From a virus: a stretch of 30,640 nucleotides of DNA. The notes under the pieces were generated by a model. That model was not told where the DNA came from and did no database searches. It saw nothing but the letters and a program-made list of their open reading frames with translations. This document shows positions 16,794-22,593 of the stretch, piece after piece. The stretch is taken from positions 1 through 30,640 of IMG/VR virus record IMGVR_UViG_3300005529_000544; one strand, given 5' to 3'. A program made the translations under genes and the position numbers. The first letter of the stretch is position 1. The number at the start of each line of letters is the position of its first letter.

Positions 16794-17455
16794 TGCGGGA
16801 TTGCCACCTTTCCGCTCGCTTCGAGCGCATCCACATCCGAGAAGGCCGCCTTGCGCATCGCGGCGATCTGGTCCGCTTTCGAGAGGTTGCTGTTTGCGAT
16901 CTCCGCCGCGCGCACGCGCAACGCTTCGTTCAACAACATTTTCGCCGCGTCGGTTTCAAATTTTTCGCGGTCGAGTTTTTGCGCCTGCTCCTTGAGCTGC
17001 TGGTCGCGTTCCTTCAACTCGCGGGTTTGCTTTTGGTCGATTTCCTTCAGCTCCAAATCCTGCGCCTTGAGCATGTGCCGGATGAACTCGGCGATGCGTT
17101 CCTCGTTCCTGAGTTCCACCGGTTTTTGCAGCTCCTCAAAAATGCACTGGCCGATCATCGTGCTCGCGGCGGAAGTGAAGCCGGCGGCGGAAAAACTTTT
17201 GTTAATCAACTCCGCGCGCTGCGCGTCGGCGCGGATGCTGGAGAGTGTCGCGGAAAAGGCTTTGTCGGCGCGGCGGTTTTCGAGCCATTTGCCGAGACGC
17301 CCGGCGGAGAGCGTAATATCAAACTCCGCGCGCAACCACGCCACGCCCGCCTCCAGCGGCACGGTCTCGCAATGCGCGAATACCTGCTCCTGCTGCGCCT
17401 CGCTGAGCTTCGAGTCCAAAACCGAATCGCCGCGTGTTTTACGGTTGTTTGGCAT
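16790..17455 (-). CDS. Putative small terminase, Mu gp27-like (DUF3486-like)
   Basis: 221 residues from ATG 17455 (MPNNRKTRGDSVLDSKL), which overlaps the previous TGA by one base; a longer frame to 17680 would overlap it fully. Residues 15-70 look like a helix-turn-helix: SEAQQEQVFAHCETVPLEAGVAWLRAEFDITLSAGRLGKWLENRR. Residues 120-190 are a coiled coil (HMLKAQDLELKEIDQKQTRELKERDQQLKEQAQKL). This order, N-terminal HTH then coiled-coil oligomerisation, is that of small terminases, and the gene lies right before the large subunit. DUF3486 assignment is by resemblance and position. Confidence 0.7.
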   Translation of the reverse strand: MPNNRKTRGDSVLDSKLSEAQQEQVFAHCETVPLEAGVAWLRAEFDITLSAGRLGKWLENRRADKAFSATLSSIRADAQRAELINKSFSAAGFTSAASTMIGQCIFEELQKPVELRNEERIAEFIRHMLKAQDLELKEIDQKQTRELKERDQQLKEQAQKLDREKFETDAAKMLLNEALRVRAAEIANSNLSKADQIAAMRKAAFSDVDALEASGKVAIPQ

Positions 17456-17715
17456 CAGACTCCCTTCCAGTGCGCAGGAATTGAAATTTCGTAGGGCTTG
17501 CGCAGCGGCGTGACGCGAGCCACAAAACCGCACGCGTCCTCGTCGATGAACGAGAAGCAAAAATTCAGGAATTGCTGCCACGCATTCGCGAGCGCGAGCA
17601 GCCAGCCGAGCCAGAGCGGGCGCGGGATCGGACAAAAGATTTCCAAGTCCGTGAACTGGACGGGACAAAACCAATACCACCCGATCGCGATGATGGTGAT
17701 TTTGCGTTTGTTCAT
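17455..17715 (-). CDS. Small protein, unknown, hydrophobic centre
   Basis: 86 residues from ATG 17715 (MNKRKITIIAIGWYWF), chosen because it overlaps the preceding TGA as ATGA. The centre (PIPRPLWLGWLLALANAWQQFLNFCFSF) is hydrophobic and Trp-rich and may associate with a membrane. Two clusters of Cys (FCP, FCF, DACGF) are present. Family unknown; the position parallels small genes of the Mu 24-27 block. Confidence 0.5.
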   Translation of the reverse strand: MNKRKITIIAIGWYWFCPVQFTDLEIFCPIPRPLWLGWLLALANAWQQFLNFCFSFIDEDACGFVARVTPLRKPYEISIPAHWKGV

Positions 17716-17963
17716 TGCCGCAGCAGCACCTTTCCCGTCTCGGTGATCGTCCATTTCACGTTTTGCTCGTCGATCGGGTCGGCCACGGTTTTGACGTGCG
17801 CTTTCGTGTTTAAAAAAGTCATCGCCTGCTCAAACTCCGCGTCGCCCACCGGCGGGCGCAGGCGCGTGTCGAGCTGGACGCGCAGCGTGGTTTCCGGCGT
17901 CGCATATGGAAAAGCGACTTCCAGCACATCCAGAATCGTCCGGCGGATTTCGAGGTTTCTCAT
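17712..17963 (-). CDS. Small winged-helix-like protein, unknown
   Basis: 83 residues from ATG 17963 (MRNLEIRRTILDVLEVAF), the start that overlaps the preceding stop as ATGA. Helical N-terminus, then VGDAEFEQAMTFLNTKAHVKTVADPIDEQNVKWTITETGKVLL, which reads like a winged helix with a beta-wing ('v.w.iT..G...L'). Mu has a comparable small gene in the block before the terminase. Function not known; DNA binding is inference. Confidence 0.55.
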   Translation of the reverse strand: MRNLEIRRTILDVLEVAFPYATPETTLRVQLDTRLRPPVGDAEFEQAMTFLNTKAHVKTVADPIDEQNVKWTITETGKVLLRQ

Positions 17964-18373
17964 TTTTCGCGGCCCTCCAGCCGTCCGAGCGAACGCACGA
18001 TGTCGTCCATCTTTGTCCAAAGACGCCGGTTGGCGTCGCTGAGGATTTTGATCATCTCATCCTTGCGCTGCTCGCCGGCGCGCATGAGATCGAGTTCCAT
18101 CTTTGATATTCCGCCGCGAAGCATATCAAAGTCGCGGTCGAGCTTCGTGACGTCCTCCTTGATGCGGAGCAGTTCCCCCGGCAGTTTCTCCAGCGCGCCG
18201 ATGCGTCCGTCGAGCGTGTCGAGTTCTTCATCCACCGGCGGGCGTTTGCCGAACGCCTTGCGCGATTCGTTGTAAATTTTCAGCACCAGCAGGATCACGC
18301 CGCCGAGCGAGACGAGCCCGATGACGACCACGAGAAACGGCCCTGCGTTTTCCATTGTGAGTTCCGCGATCAT
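17960..18373 (-). CDS. Membrane-anchored coiled-coil protein, Mu gp25-like (DUF2730-like)
   Basis: 137 residues. One transmembrane helix at about 12-33 (FLVVVIGLVSLGGVILLVLKIY), then a helical, heptad-rich tail (LDTLDGRIGALEKLPGELLRIKEDVTKLDRDFDMLRGG...). Mu gp25-type proteins have this design and lie just upstream of the gp26-gp28 genes. Overlaps the next gene by ATGA. An in-frame second Met at codon 7 (18355) is an alternative start. Function unknown in the family as far as I know. Confidence 0.6.
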   Translation of the reverse strand: MIAELTMENAGPFLVVVIGLVSLGGVILLVLKIYNESRKAFGKRPPVDEELDTLDGRIGALEKLPGELLRIKEDVTKLDRDFDMLRGGISKMELDLMRAGEQRKDEMIKILSDANRRLWTKMDDIVRSLGRLEGREK

Positions 18374-18490
18374 TTACCCTTTCTCCTCCTCGTGCGGCGT
18401 CGGCGTTCCCGTTGCCATGCGAGCAGCGTCGCCAGCAAATGCTGGCTTCTCGCGGCGATCTGTTTCCGAATTTGCCGTTTCATTCCTCAT
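18374..18490 (-). CDS. Very small ORF between the 63-residue gene and the gp25-like gene
   Basis: Two overlapping candidates fill this 120-base stretch. Frame 1 (18490-18374, 38 residues, MRNETANSETDRREK...) shares ATGA with the previous stop and its TAA abuts the next ATG. Frame 2 (18483-18372, MKRQIRKQIAARSQHLL..., very basic) begins after GAGGA and shares ATGA with the next gene. Both fit the coupling used here and neither resembles a known protein, so one is probably real but which is open. Confidence 0.35.
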   Translation of the reverse strand: MRNETANSETDRREKPAFAGDAARMATGTPTPHEEEKG

Positions 18491-18678
18491 GCGAAAAGTT
18501 CCGAATCGGAAATACCCAGTTCCTCTTGCGCGATTGCGATTGCGAAACACAGCTCGACGGACGCGCGATGGAGTTCCCTGCCGGCACGCGCGAAATCCGG
18601 CTTGTCCCCGGAGAGCGCGAAATTGGCGAGTTCGAGCCTTCCATGCGCTTCCCTGCAGCGTTGAAAAAAAGTGTTCAT
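18487..18678 (-). CDS. Small helical protein, unknown
   Basis: 63 residues from ATG 18678 (MNTFFQRCREAHGRLELANF...), overlapping the TGA of the DPBB gene as ATGA. Wholly helical in appearance (RAGRELHRASVELCFAIAIAQEELGI), no signal or membrane segment. Placed between lysis and packaging genes; no function assigned. Confidence 0.5.
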   Translation of the reverse strand: MNTFFQRCREAHGRLELANFALSGDKPDFARAGRELHRASVELCFAIAIAQEELGISDSELFA

Positions 18679-19118
18679 TCGAAAAGGGTCGTGTCGAGCG
18701 TGATCACCGCGACGTCGTCGGTCTCCAGCCCGAGGTAGGCGGCGAGGCCGGGCGAGAGATCGGCGATGCGCCCGGTGTCGCGGGTGGGGTTGCCGTCGAT
18801 CAACGTCCCGTCGCCGGGGCCGTAATCGACCGGGCGGGCAAAGGCGATCCGGCCATTGGCCGGGTTGCAGACGCGCACGACCATCCGGCGCAAAAGATTT
18901 TTTGGCGTCTCCGCGTAGTTCCACCGCATGGCGATGTAATAGGCGTCCGGGTTCAAGCCGCGCGCGTAGCCGGTGCTGCCGCGCGTGAGAAATAATGAGC
19001 TAAACCACCATTTGCCGGCATCCGCCTGGCCGATGAGCGCGAGCCCTTCCGTCTGCCCGACGCCTTTGTCGTCCGGTCCGCCGAAGGTGGATATTTTGCC
19101 CTGGTATTGCTGCCTCAT
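18675..19118 (-). CDS. RlpA/DPBB-type protein, candidate endolysin
   Basis: 147 residues from ATG 19118 (MRQQYQGKISTFGGPDD), preferred because it overlaps the stop of the tiny membrane peptide as ATGA; longer starts run into a hairpin and the tRNA. The double-psi beta-barrel pattern is visible: YIAMRWNY, then MVVRVCNPANGRIAFARPVDYGP, then GRIADLSPGLAAYLGL, then DDVAVITL. The core 'v.V.n..(N)G....v.V.D.GP........iDLS...a..lG' is that of RlpA lytic transglycosylases and expansin-like proteins; the Asp in VDYGP and ADLSP are the best catalytic candidates. It sits next to the holin, so a peptidoglycan-cleaving lysis role is the likeliest inference. It has no signal peptide, in line with a holin-dependent endolysin. 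Confidence 0.6.
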   Translation of the reverse strand: MRQQYQGKISTFGGPDDKGVGQTEGLALIGQADAGKWWFSSLFLTRGSTGYARGLNPDAYYIAMRWNYAETPKNLLRRMVVRVCNPANGRIAFARPVDYGPGDGTLIDGNPTRDTGRIADLSPGLAAYLGLETDDVAVITLDTTLFE

Positions 19119-19198
19119 CGCAAATCGCCTCCGCTCGAAGGCCATGTCCACACCAGAACGATCAGCCCCAAAATGAAGAGCGTGGGCAGGTAGATCAT
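19115..19198 (-). CDS. 27-residue single-span membrane peptide
   Basis: ATG at 19198 encodes MIYLPTLFILGLIVLVWTWP followed by SSGGDLR and a TGA that overlaps the next ATG (ATGA). Seventeen or so residues are continuously hydrophobic, enough for one membrane span. It lies between holin/tRNA and the DPBB gene, so a second holin-type, pinholin or antiholin-like role is possible. There is no clear Shine-Dalgarno site, and the small size makes chance occurrence possible. Confidence 0.4.
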   Translation of the reverse strand: MIYLPTLFILGLIVLVWTWPSSGGDLR

Positions 19199-19215
19199 CG
19201 GTAGTAAGCGGGCTG

Positions 19216-19253
19216 CCCCGCGCGCCCGTTCCCCCCGGACGGGACGCGCGGGG
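19216..19253 (-). terminator. Strong hairpin after the tRNA
   Basis: A 14-pair stem with one bulged A: CCCCGCGCGCCCGT pairs with ACGGG-A-CGCGCGGGG around a 9-base loop. It starts 21 bases past the tRNA 3' end on the transcribed strand and lies before the membrane-peptide gene. No T-run follows on the - strand (four T follow on the + strand). It may protect or define the tRNA 3' end, or attenuate transcription. Confidence 0.5.
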
Positions 19254-19274
19254 ACTTTTGACCACAGTGCAAAG

Positions 19275-19348
19275 TCGCGGGGGATGGATTTGAACCATCG
19301 GCCTTTTGGTTATGAGCCAAACGAGCTACCAGACTGCCCCACCCCGCT
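19275..19348 (-). tRNA. tRNA-Met(CAT), initiator-like
   Basis: Folds as a full cloverleaf. Acceptor AGCGGGG/CCCCGCG with an unpaired A1-G72; D-arm GGGC/GCTC with loop AGTCTGGTA; anticodon stem TTTGG/CCAAA with loop CTCATAA (anticodon CAT); variable AGGCC; T-arm GATGG/CCATC with loop TTCAAAT; discriminator A73. CCA is not encoded (CTT follows). Initiator traits: a 1-72 mismatch and the purine11-pyrimidine24 pair (G11-T24) typical of initiators; body similarity to E. coli tRNA-fMet is very high. Departing trait: only two of the three G-C pairs at 29-31/39-41 are present. It lies between the holin and DPBB genes in the late transcript. Confidence 0.9.
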
Positions 19349-19364
19349 GTAAAAAAAGATTTGA

Positions 19365-19640
19365 TCACGGTTTGTTGACGACTTGGAAAGCGGGTTGCGC
19401 CCTGGGCGCGGCGGCGACGAGCGCATCCTGCTTCGCCTTTTCCGCCATGATTTTTTGCACGATGCTCCAGCCGAGCGAGAGCAGCGTGACGGCTGCGCCG
19501 ATGGCTTTTTGCGCGGTGTCGTTGTCGGCGTAACCGTTCGTGACCAGGTAGACGCCGCCGCCGGTGAGAAAATGCCGCACCTGTCCCGCGAGGATCGGGC
19601 GGCCGTATTTCAAAACGAGATCGAGAATGAATTTAGGCAT
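19365..19640 (-). CDS. Putative holin, Pam3-gp28 type
   Basis: 91 residues. The core ILAGQVRHFLTGGGVYLVTNGYADNDTAQKAIGAAVTLLSLGWSIVQKI matches the pattern of the Pam3-gp28 putative holin family ('RH.lt..GGylv..G........a.Ga...l.s.gWS...K'). Two hydrophobic segments lie at about 25-37 and 47-63, followed by a charged tail. Holins permeabilise the inner membrane so the endolysin can reach the wall. It is followed by the tRNA and then by the membrane peptide and DPBB gene, a compact lysis cassette. Confidence 0.7.
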   Translation of the reverse strand: MPKFILDLVLKYGRPILAGQVRHFLTGGGVYLVTNGYADNDTAQKAIGAAVTLLSLGWSIVQKIMAEKAKQDALVAAAPRAQPAFQVVNKP

Positions 19641-19654
19641 TTGTTTTTTTGATT

Positions 19655-19720
19655 GCCACGGAGGGCACTGAGATCGCTGGGGGTTTAAAAAATCTTCGTG
19701 TTCTCTGTGTTCTCCGTGGC
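19655..19720. repeat. Imperfect inverted repeat, GCCACGGAG...CTCCGTGGC
   Basis: Arms of about 19 bases (16 matching) with perfect 9-base ends, around a 28-base A/T-rich centre. It fills the gap between the lipoprotein and holin genes. Similar 'gccacggagaacacagag' intergenic repeats are, to my recollection, scattered in several environmental bacterial genomes; if so this is a host-type repeat that entered the phage. Could also form a hairpin in the late mRNA. Confidence 0.6.
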
Positions 19721-19727
19721 TGATTTT

Positions 19728-20234
19728 TCAGGGTTGTGTGACGACTGCCGGGGCCGCCGCGACGCTCAAGTCCAGCCCCTGCGCCGCCGCTTCCTTCGCC
19801 ACGTCGGGCGGCAGATGTTTCTTGATTGCCTCCGCGACCACGCCGGTGATCGCATCCGCGACCGGCTTCTTGAGCGCGGGATCGCTGATGCCATCGGCGA
19901 TGGTCTGATGCACCACCGCCATCGGCGCATTGGTGCCGATGGTCGTGCGCAGTGCATTCGCGGCACCGCTGAGAGCGTCCGCTTTTAAATCGACCGGCTG
20001 ACCGGTGAGGAGCTGGCTGAGCGCGGAAACGCCGATGTTCAGCGCCGCGCTGGTGGCAAAGCGTTTTGCCTCCTGCGTCGCCGGCGAGTTCCACGCCGCC
20101 TCAAACTTCGCCTTGTCAAAATGCTTTTTGCCATCGGCACCGGTGGTGCAGGCGGGAGTGAAAAACGGGATGGCGAGGAAGGCGCTGGCGAGCAAAACGA
20201 ACGCAGCGCTGCGAGGAGAAATGCGTGGGTGCAT
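19728..20234 (-). CDS. Phage lipoprotein, first gene of the late transcript
   Basis: 168 residues from ATG 20234. N-terminal signal (SAAFVLLASAFLAIPFF) followed by a lipobox-like FTPAC, so Cys29 is likely lipidated and the protein exported to the periplasmic face. The mature part is Ala-rich and helical (FDKAKFEAAWNSPATQEAKRFATSAALNIGVSALSQLL...). In a lysis cassette, a small lipoprotein suggests an outer-membrane spanin-type role, but it is longer than typical o-spanins and has no clear match. Other options: superinfection exclusion. Confidence 0.6.
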   Translation of the reverse strand: MHPRISPRSAAFVLLASAFLAIPFFTPACTTGADGKKHFDKAKFEAAWNSPATQEAKRFATSAALNIGVSALSQLLTGQPVDLKADALSGAANALRTTIGTNAPMAVVHQTIADGISDPALKKPVADAITGVVAEAIKKHLPPDVAKEAAAQGLDLSVAAAPAVVTQP

Positions 20235-20255
20235 ATCCCAGCCTTGGCAACAAAA

Positions 20256-20339
20256 GTGGAAACACCGTGAGCCCTTTTTTTATGCTTGACAAAAACGCGG
20301 CTCTTGCAGGTGGAAACGTTCCACCTGTCAAGTGGAAAG
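20256..20339. promoter_or_regulatory. GTGGAAA repeat cluster and 9-base palindrome upstream of the late genes
   Basis: The 213-base gap 20235-20447 contains GTGGAAA three times on the + strand (20256, 20310, 20332) and a perfect inverted repeat CAGGTGGAA-acg-TTCCACCTG at 20307-20327. A TTGACA (20330-20325, - strand) lies against the palindrome's left edge, pointing toward the late genes, but no good -10 is found 17 bases away. It is probably a regulator- or transposase-binding region that controls late transcription; the factor is unknown. Confidence 0.45.
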
Positions 20340-20447
20340 AAATCTTTTTTAACGCGTTTTTTAATCCGCAGCGCTCAATCCGACTCCACAACAAACCGTA
20401 ACACTTTTTGGTCGCGTGTGTGTTTTGTCTGTATGTTGAACAGCGGA

Positions 20448-20918
20448 TTATTCCGCCATCGCCGCAAAAGTCCGCCACTCCGTTTCACCCTCGCGTAAAA
20501 CAAATGTTTCGTCGTTGATCACGCCCGCCGTTTTGAAGTCGAGCAAATCCTTCCATGTAAACGGACCTTCATTCGCGCCTTCGTTGCTGTAGTAAAACGC
20601 CGGCTCCTTGTGCAGACCGAGAGGGTCGGTGTTGGCTGGCGCTCGTGTGGGTTTCGGCGCTTCCACTTGTTTAAATGTCATGCGCTCCACGGCGTCAGCG
20701 GCGCGCTCGGCGTGGTGGGCCGTCTTAGCGATCAGACCCATGACTTGCGCGAAGCCTGCGAAAAAGAAAGCGTTAAGGAGTAATGATACGAAGGCGATTA
20801 CTGAAACGCGGTTGGTGTCGCTGAATAGCATGATTGTCGCTGGCAACAGGCCAAAACAACAAAGCCCCGCGAACAGGTTGAACATCGTCGCGAGAATCGG
20901 CTCGTTATACTGTTTCAT
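20448..20918 (-). CDS. Membrane protein with a GYF_2-like domain
   Basis: 156 residues. Two transmembrane helices at about 10-32 and 38-64 (MFNLFAGLCCFGLLPATIMLF; VIAFVSLLLNAFFFAGFAQVMGL). The C-terminal part YYSNEGANEGPFTWKDLLDFKTAGVINDETFVLREGETEWRTFAAM is a GYF_2/DUF4339-type domain ('W.......G..s..el......g.i...t.Vw..g...W'). It ends the repressor transcript (downstream of repressor and zinc-ribbon gene). Expressed in the lysogen, so a superinfection-exclusion or host-modification role is possible, but not shown. Confidence 0.6.
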   Translation of the reverse strand: MKQYNEPILATMFNLFAGLCCFGLLPATIMLFSDTNRVSVIAFVSLLLNAFFFAGFAQVMGLIAKTAHHAERAADAVERMTFKQVEAPKPTRAPANTDPLGLHKEPAFYYSNEGANEGPFTWKDLLDFKTAGVINDETFVLREGETEWRTFAAMAE

Positions 20919-20919
20919 A

Positions 20920-21102
20920 TCAGTGGGTGAATACGTTGCTCTCGCAACTCAGAACGAAGAAACCGAAGATCAGGCCGATGATGATCGCGGCGAGCAACCC
21001 AGTTGCGCTTTGTGCTTTTTTAAGAATCTGTCCGCAGTGCGGGCAGGTTTTTGCCGTGGTAGAAACGGCGTTTGTGCAGGCGGGGCATTGCGTGAGTTTC
21101 AT
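20920..21102 (-). CDS. Small zinc-ribbon membrane protein
   Basis: 60 residues from ATG 21102 (MKLTQCPACTNAVSTTAKTCPHCGQIL). Four Cys in CPAC...CPHC form a zinc ribbon at residues 6-23; one transmembrane helix follows (LLAAIIIGLIFGFFVLS). The start codon lies 2 bases from the repressor stop, and the 21150 start would enter the repressor gene. Same transcript as the repressor and the GYF_2 protein, so likely expressed in the lysogen. Function unknown. Confidence 0.6.
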   Translation of the reverse strand: MKLTQCPACTNAVSTTAKTCPHCGQILKKAQSATGLLAAIIIGLIFGFFVLSCESNVFTH

Positions 21103-21104
21103 AG

Positions 21105-21764
21105 TCACTTCATGAAGTTGCGGCGCATTTCCCCGACCGGATAAAGCCACACGAAATCCTCTTCGTGCAGATCGAGCGGAGGGTAGGCCGCGTTATAGGA
21201 TGAGAGCCGGAAGGTTTTGCCATCGGTTCCCGTGCGTTGAAAGAGTTTGCAGATCACGCCGCCGGCCTTGAGCCGTGCGACCACCACGTTATTACTAATG
21301 GGCTTTTGCGAGCAGAGCAGGATCACGATGTCGCCTTCCTGAATCACCGGCATCATAGAGTCGCCACGCACCGTCACCGCGATGGCTCGCGGGTCGCGGA
21401 TGCCACCGCGTTCCAGAAATCCATCCCAGTCCACCACGTCATCAAAGTCAATCATCGCCTTGCCAGCCGTCGCCCATGAGATGAGCGGAATCTTTTTCTC
21501 CGCGCGATATTTGGCGGCGGGTTCGGAGGCGTGCGCTCTCAGCTTGTTTAACTCGTGCTCGATATCTCCCTCGCCCGAGCGCAGCCACTCAAAATCAAGT
21601 CCCGTGCGTTCGGCCACCTTGTGGAGCGTGCTGTCAAAGGCGCGGGCTCCGTCGCGCCAGTTGATGATATTGCCGGGACTCACATTGAAGATGCGCGCGA
21701 GGGCATTGATACCGCCTGCGGCGTCGATGAGCGCCTGAATCCTCGCAGCAAATTCAGAGTTCAC
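21105..21764 (-). CDS. CI-like repressor with S24 (LexA-type) autoprotease domain
   Basis: 219 residues from GTG 21764; a longer frame begins only at TTG 21833 within the operator region. Residues 5-60: helix-turn-helix (IQALIDAAGGINALARIFNVSPGNIINWRDG). Residues 95-200: S24 peptidase with ISWATAGKA, scissile A100-G101, VRGDSMMP (Ser136) and VVARLKAGGVICKLF (Lys173). The family self-cleaves when RecA* is formed, so the prophage should be SOS-inducible. Mu's own repressor c is not of this type, so this is a lambda-like repressor on a Mu-like genome. It diverges from the Cro-like gene across the 21814-21842 palindrome, a standard repressor/operator arrangement. Confidence 0.85.
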   Translation of the reverse strand: MNSEFAARIQALIDAAGGINALARIFNVSPGNIINWRDGARAFDSTLHKVAERTGLDFEWLRSGEGDIEHELNKLRAHASEPAAKYRAEKKIPLISWATAGKAMIDFDDVVDWDGFLERGGIRDPRAIAVTVRGDSMMPVIQEGDIVILLCSQKPISNNVVVARLKAGGVICKLFQRTGTDGKTFRLSSYNAAYPPLDLHEEDFVWLYPVGEMRRNFMK

Positions 21765-21813
21765 AATGGCAATGGTCGCCCATGTAAAAAAATTTGAAAG
21801 TTTTTTCTTGCAA

Positions 21814-21842
21814 GCATTCAGACTGAATGACAAAGTGAATGC
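21814..21842. promoter_or_regulatory. Candidate operator between repressor and Cro-like gene
   Basis: ATTCAG-A-CTGAAT (21816-21828) is a perfect 6+6 palindrome, nested within GCATTCA (21814-21820) ... TGAATGC (21836-21842), so one half-site is shared between two inverted repeats. It lies in the divergent gap. This is what a dimeric CI/Cro operator should look like. Promoter -35/-10 pairs cannot be assigned with confidence. Confidence 0.6.
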
Positions 21843-21845
21843 GTG

Positions 21846-22055
21846 ATGAGATTCGTAGCCCCCCTTAAAGTGCGCAAACTAAAAGCGCAGATCGTATTAA
21901 AAGGGCTGTCGCTTGGAGAGGTTGTTCGTCGCGCGAAAGTCAATTACACCGCCGCATCTTCTGTTCTCTCGGGAAAGCGGATCGATGAAACCACGTTCAA
22001 GAAGTTGAAGGAGACTGTGGAAAAAGCACCGATGCCAGGGGAGGGCGCTGAATAA
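21846..22055 (+). CDS. Cro/Ner-like HTH regulator
   Basis: 69 residues from ATG 21846 (a GTG one codon earlier is an alternative). The core IVLKGLSLGEVVRRAKVNYTAASSVLSGKRIDETTFKKLKETVEK is an XRE-type helix-turn-helix. It is the first early gene opposite the CI-like repressor, which fits a Cro/Ner role: shutting off the repressor and tuning the early promoter. Confidence 0.7.
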   Translation: MRFVAPLKVRKLKAQIVLKGLSLGEVVRRAKVNYTAASSVLSGKRIDETTFKKLKETVEKAPMPGEGAE

Positions 22056-22061
22056 CTCTGT

Positions 22062-22277
22062 ATGGATATCGCTATTCAGTTTAAGCTCATCAGCCGTGTG
22101 GCGCTGGAACACTCTCAAGATGATCAACGCTTCGCGGTGCTGCAAGCCGTTGCCGAGATCGGAGCGCAATGCGGCTGCGAGGCGGAAGCCGACGCCGCCA
22201 ACGCCACGCTCGCCGCGCTCAGGGTTGCCGATGAGCACCAGCTTCGCCTTTTCACAATGTTGAACACCAAAAGCTAG
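22062..22277 (+). CDS. Early gene, unknown
   Basis: 71 residues (MDIAIQFKLISRVALEHSQDDQ...), largely helical with a Cys-Gly-Cys in the centre (GAQCGCEAEAD). It starts 6 bases after the Cro-like gene and is in the same transcript. No family recognised. Confidence 0.5.
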   Translation: MDIAIQFKLISRVALEHSQDDQRFAVLQAVAEIGAQCGCEAEADAANATLAALRVADEHQLRLFTMLNTKS

Positions 22278-22282
22278 ACCAC

Positions 22283-22588
22283 ATGATTGATTTCTCCCCA
22301 AACGAATTAAGAAGCCGCTTCCTCGAAGGCGCAATTCCGCTCCGCCGCACCGCCCGCCGCGTCGGCATCTCGCATACTTATCTGCGCATCGTCCTGCTCG
22401 GCGAGCGTTCCAATCCCGATCTGCTGCGTCAGGTCGCGCAGGTAATCCTTCAACCCGACCGCACGGCCCCCCAGCGACCCCAGCGCGAGGCGAACCGGCT
22501 GATCGAGGCGGGGTGCAATCTCTTCCTCGTAAAAAACGGCTACTACCGCTCGGCGATCTGCCGGGCCCACCCAAGTTCACGGAGTTAA
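22283..22588 (+). CDS. Early HTH protein, possible second DNA-binding regulator
   Basis: 101 residues. Residues 20-60 (LRRTARRVGISHTYLRIVLLGERSNPDLLRQVAQVIL) look like an XRE/Cro helix-turn-helix ('l..tA...Gis..yL..vl.G.r.p...l...a..i'). The C-terminal 40 residues are polar and basic. A role in early regulation is inferred. Confidence 0.55.
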   Translation: MIDFSPNELRSRFLEGAIPLRRTARRVGISHTYLRIVLLGERSNPDLLRQVAQVILQPDRTAPQRPQREANRLIEAGCNLFLVKNGYYRSAICRAHPSSRS

Positions 22589-22593
22589 ACAGA

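Noticed and set aside
19119-19298. Longer start of the DPBB gene at 19298
   Set aside because: Begins inside the tRNA T-arm and reads through a hairpin; ATG 19118 overlaps the preceding stop.
1-20234. Contractile tail (sheath, baseplate J-type genes)
   Set aside because: No sheath-sized protein between tube and G-like genes; the order fits a non-contractile tail.
20235-20447. Phage end or attachment site in the control-region gap
   Set aside because: No TG...CA terminus with flanking host sequence or target duplication could be recognised; the repeats suit a regulatory role better.
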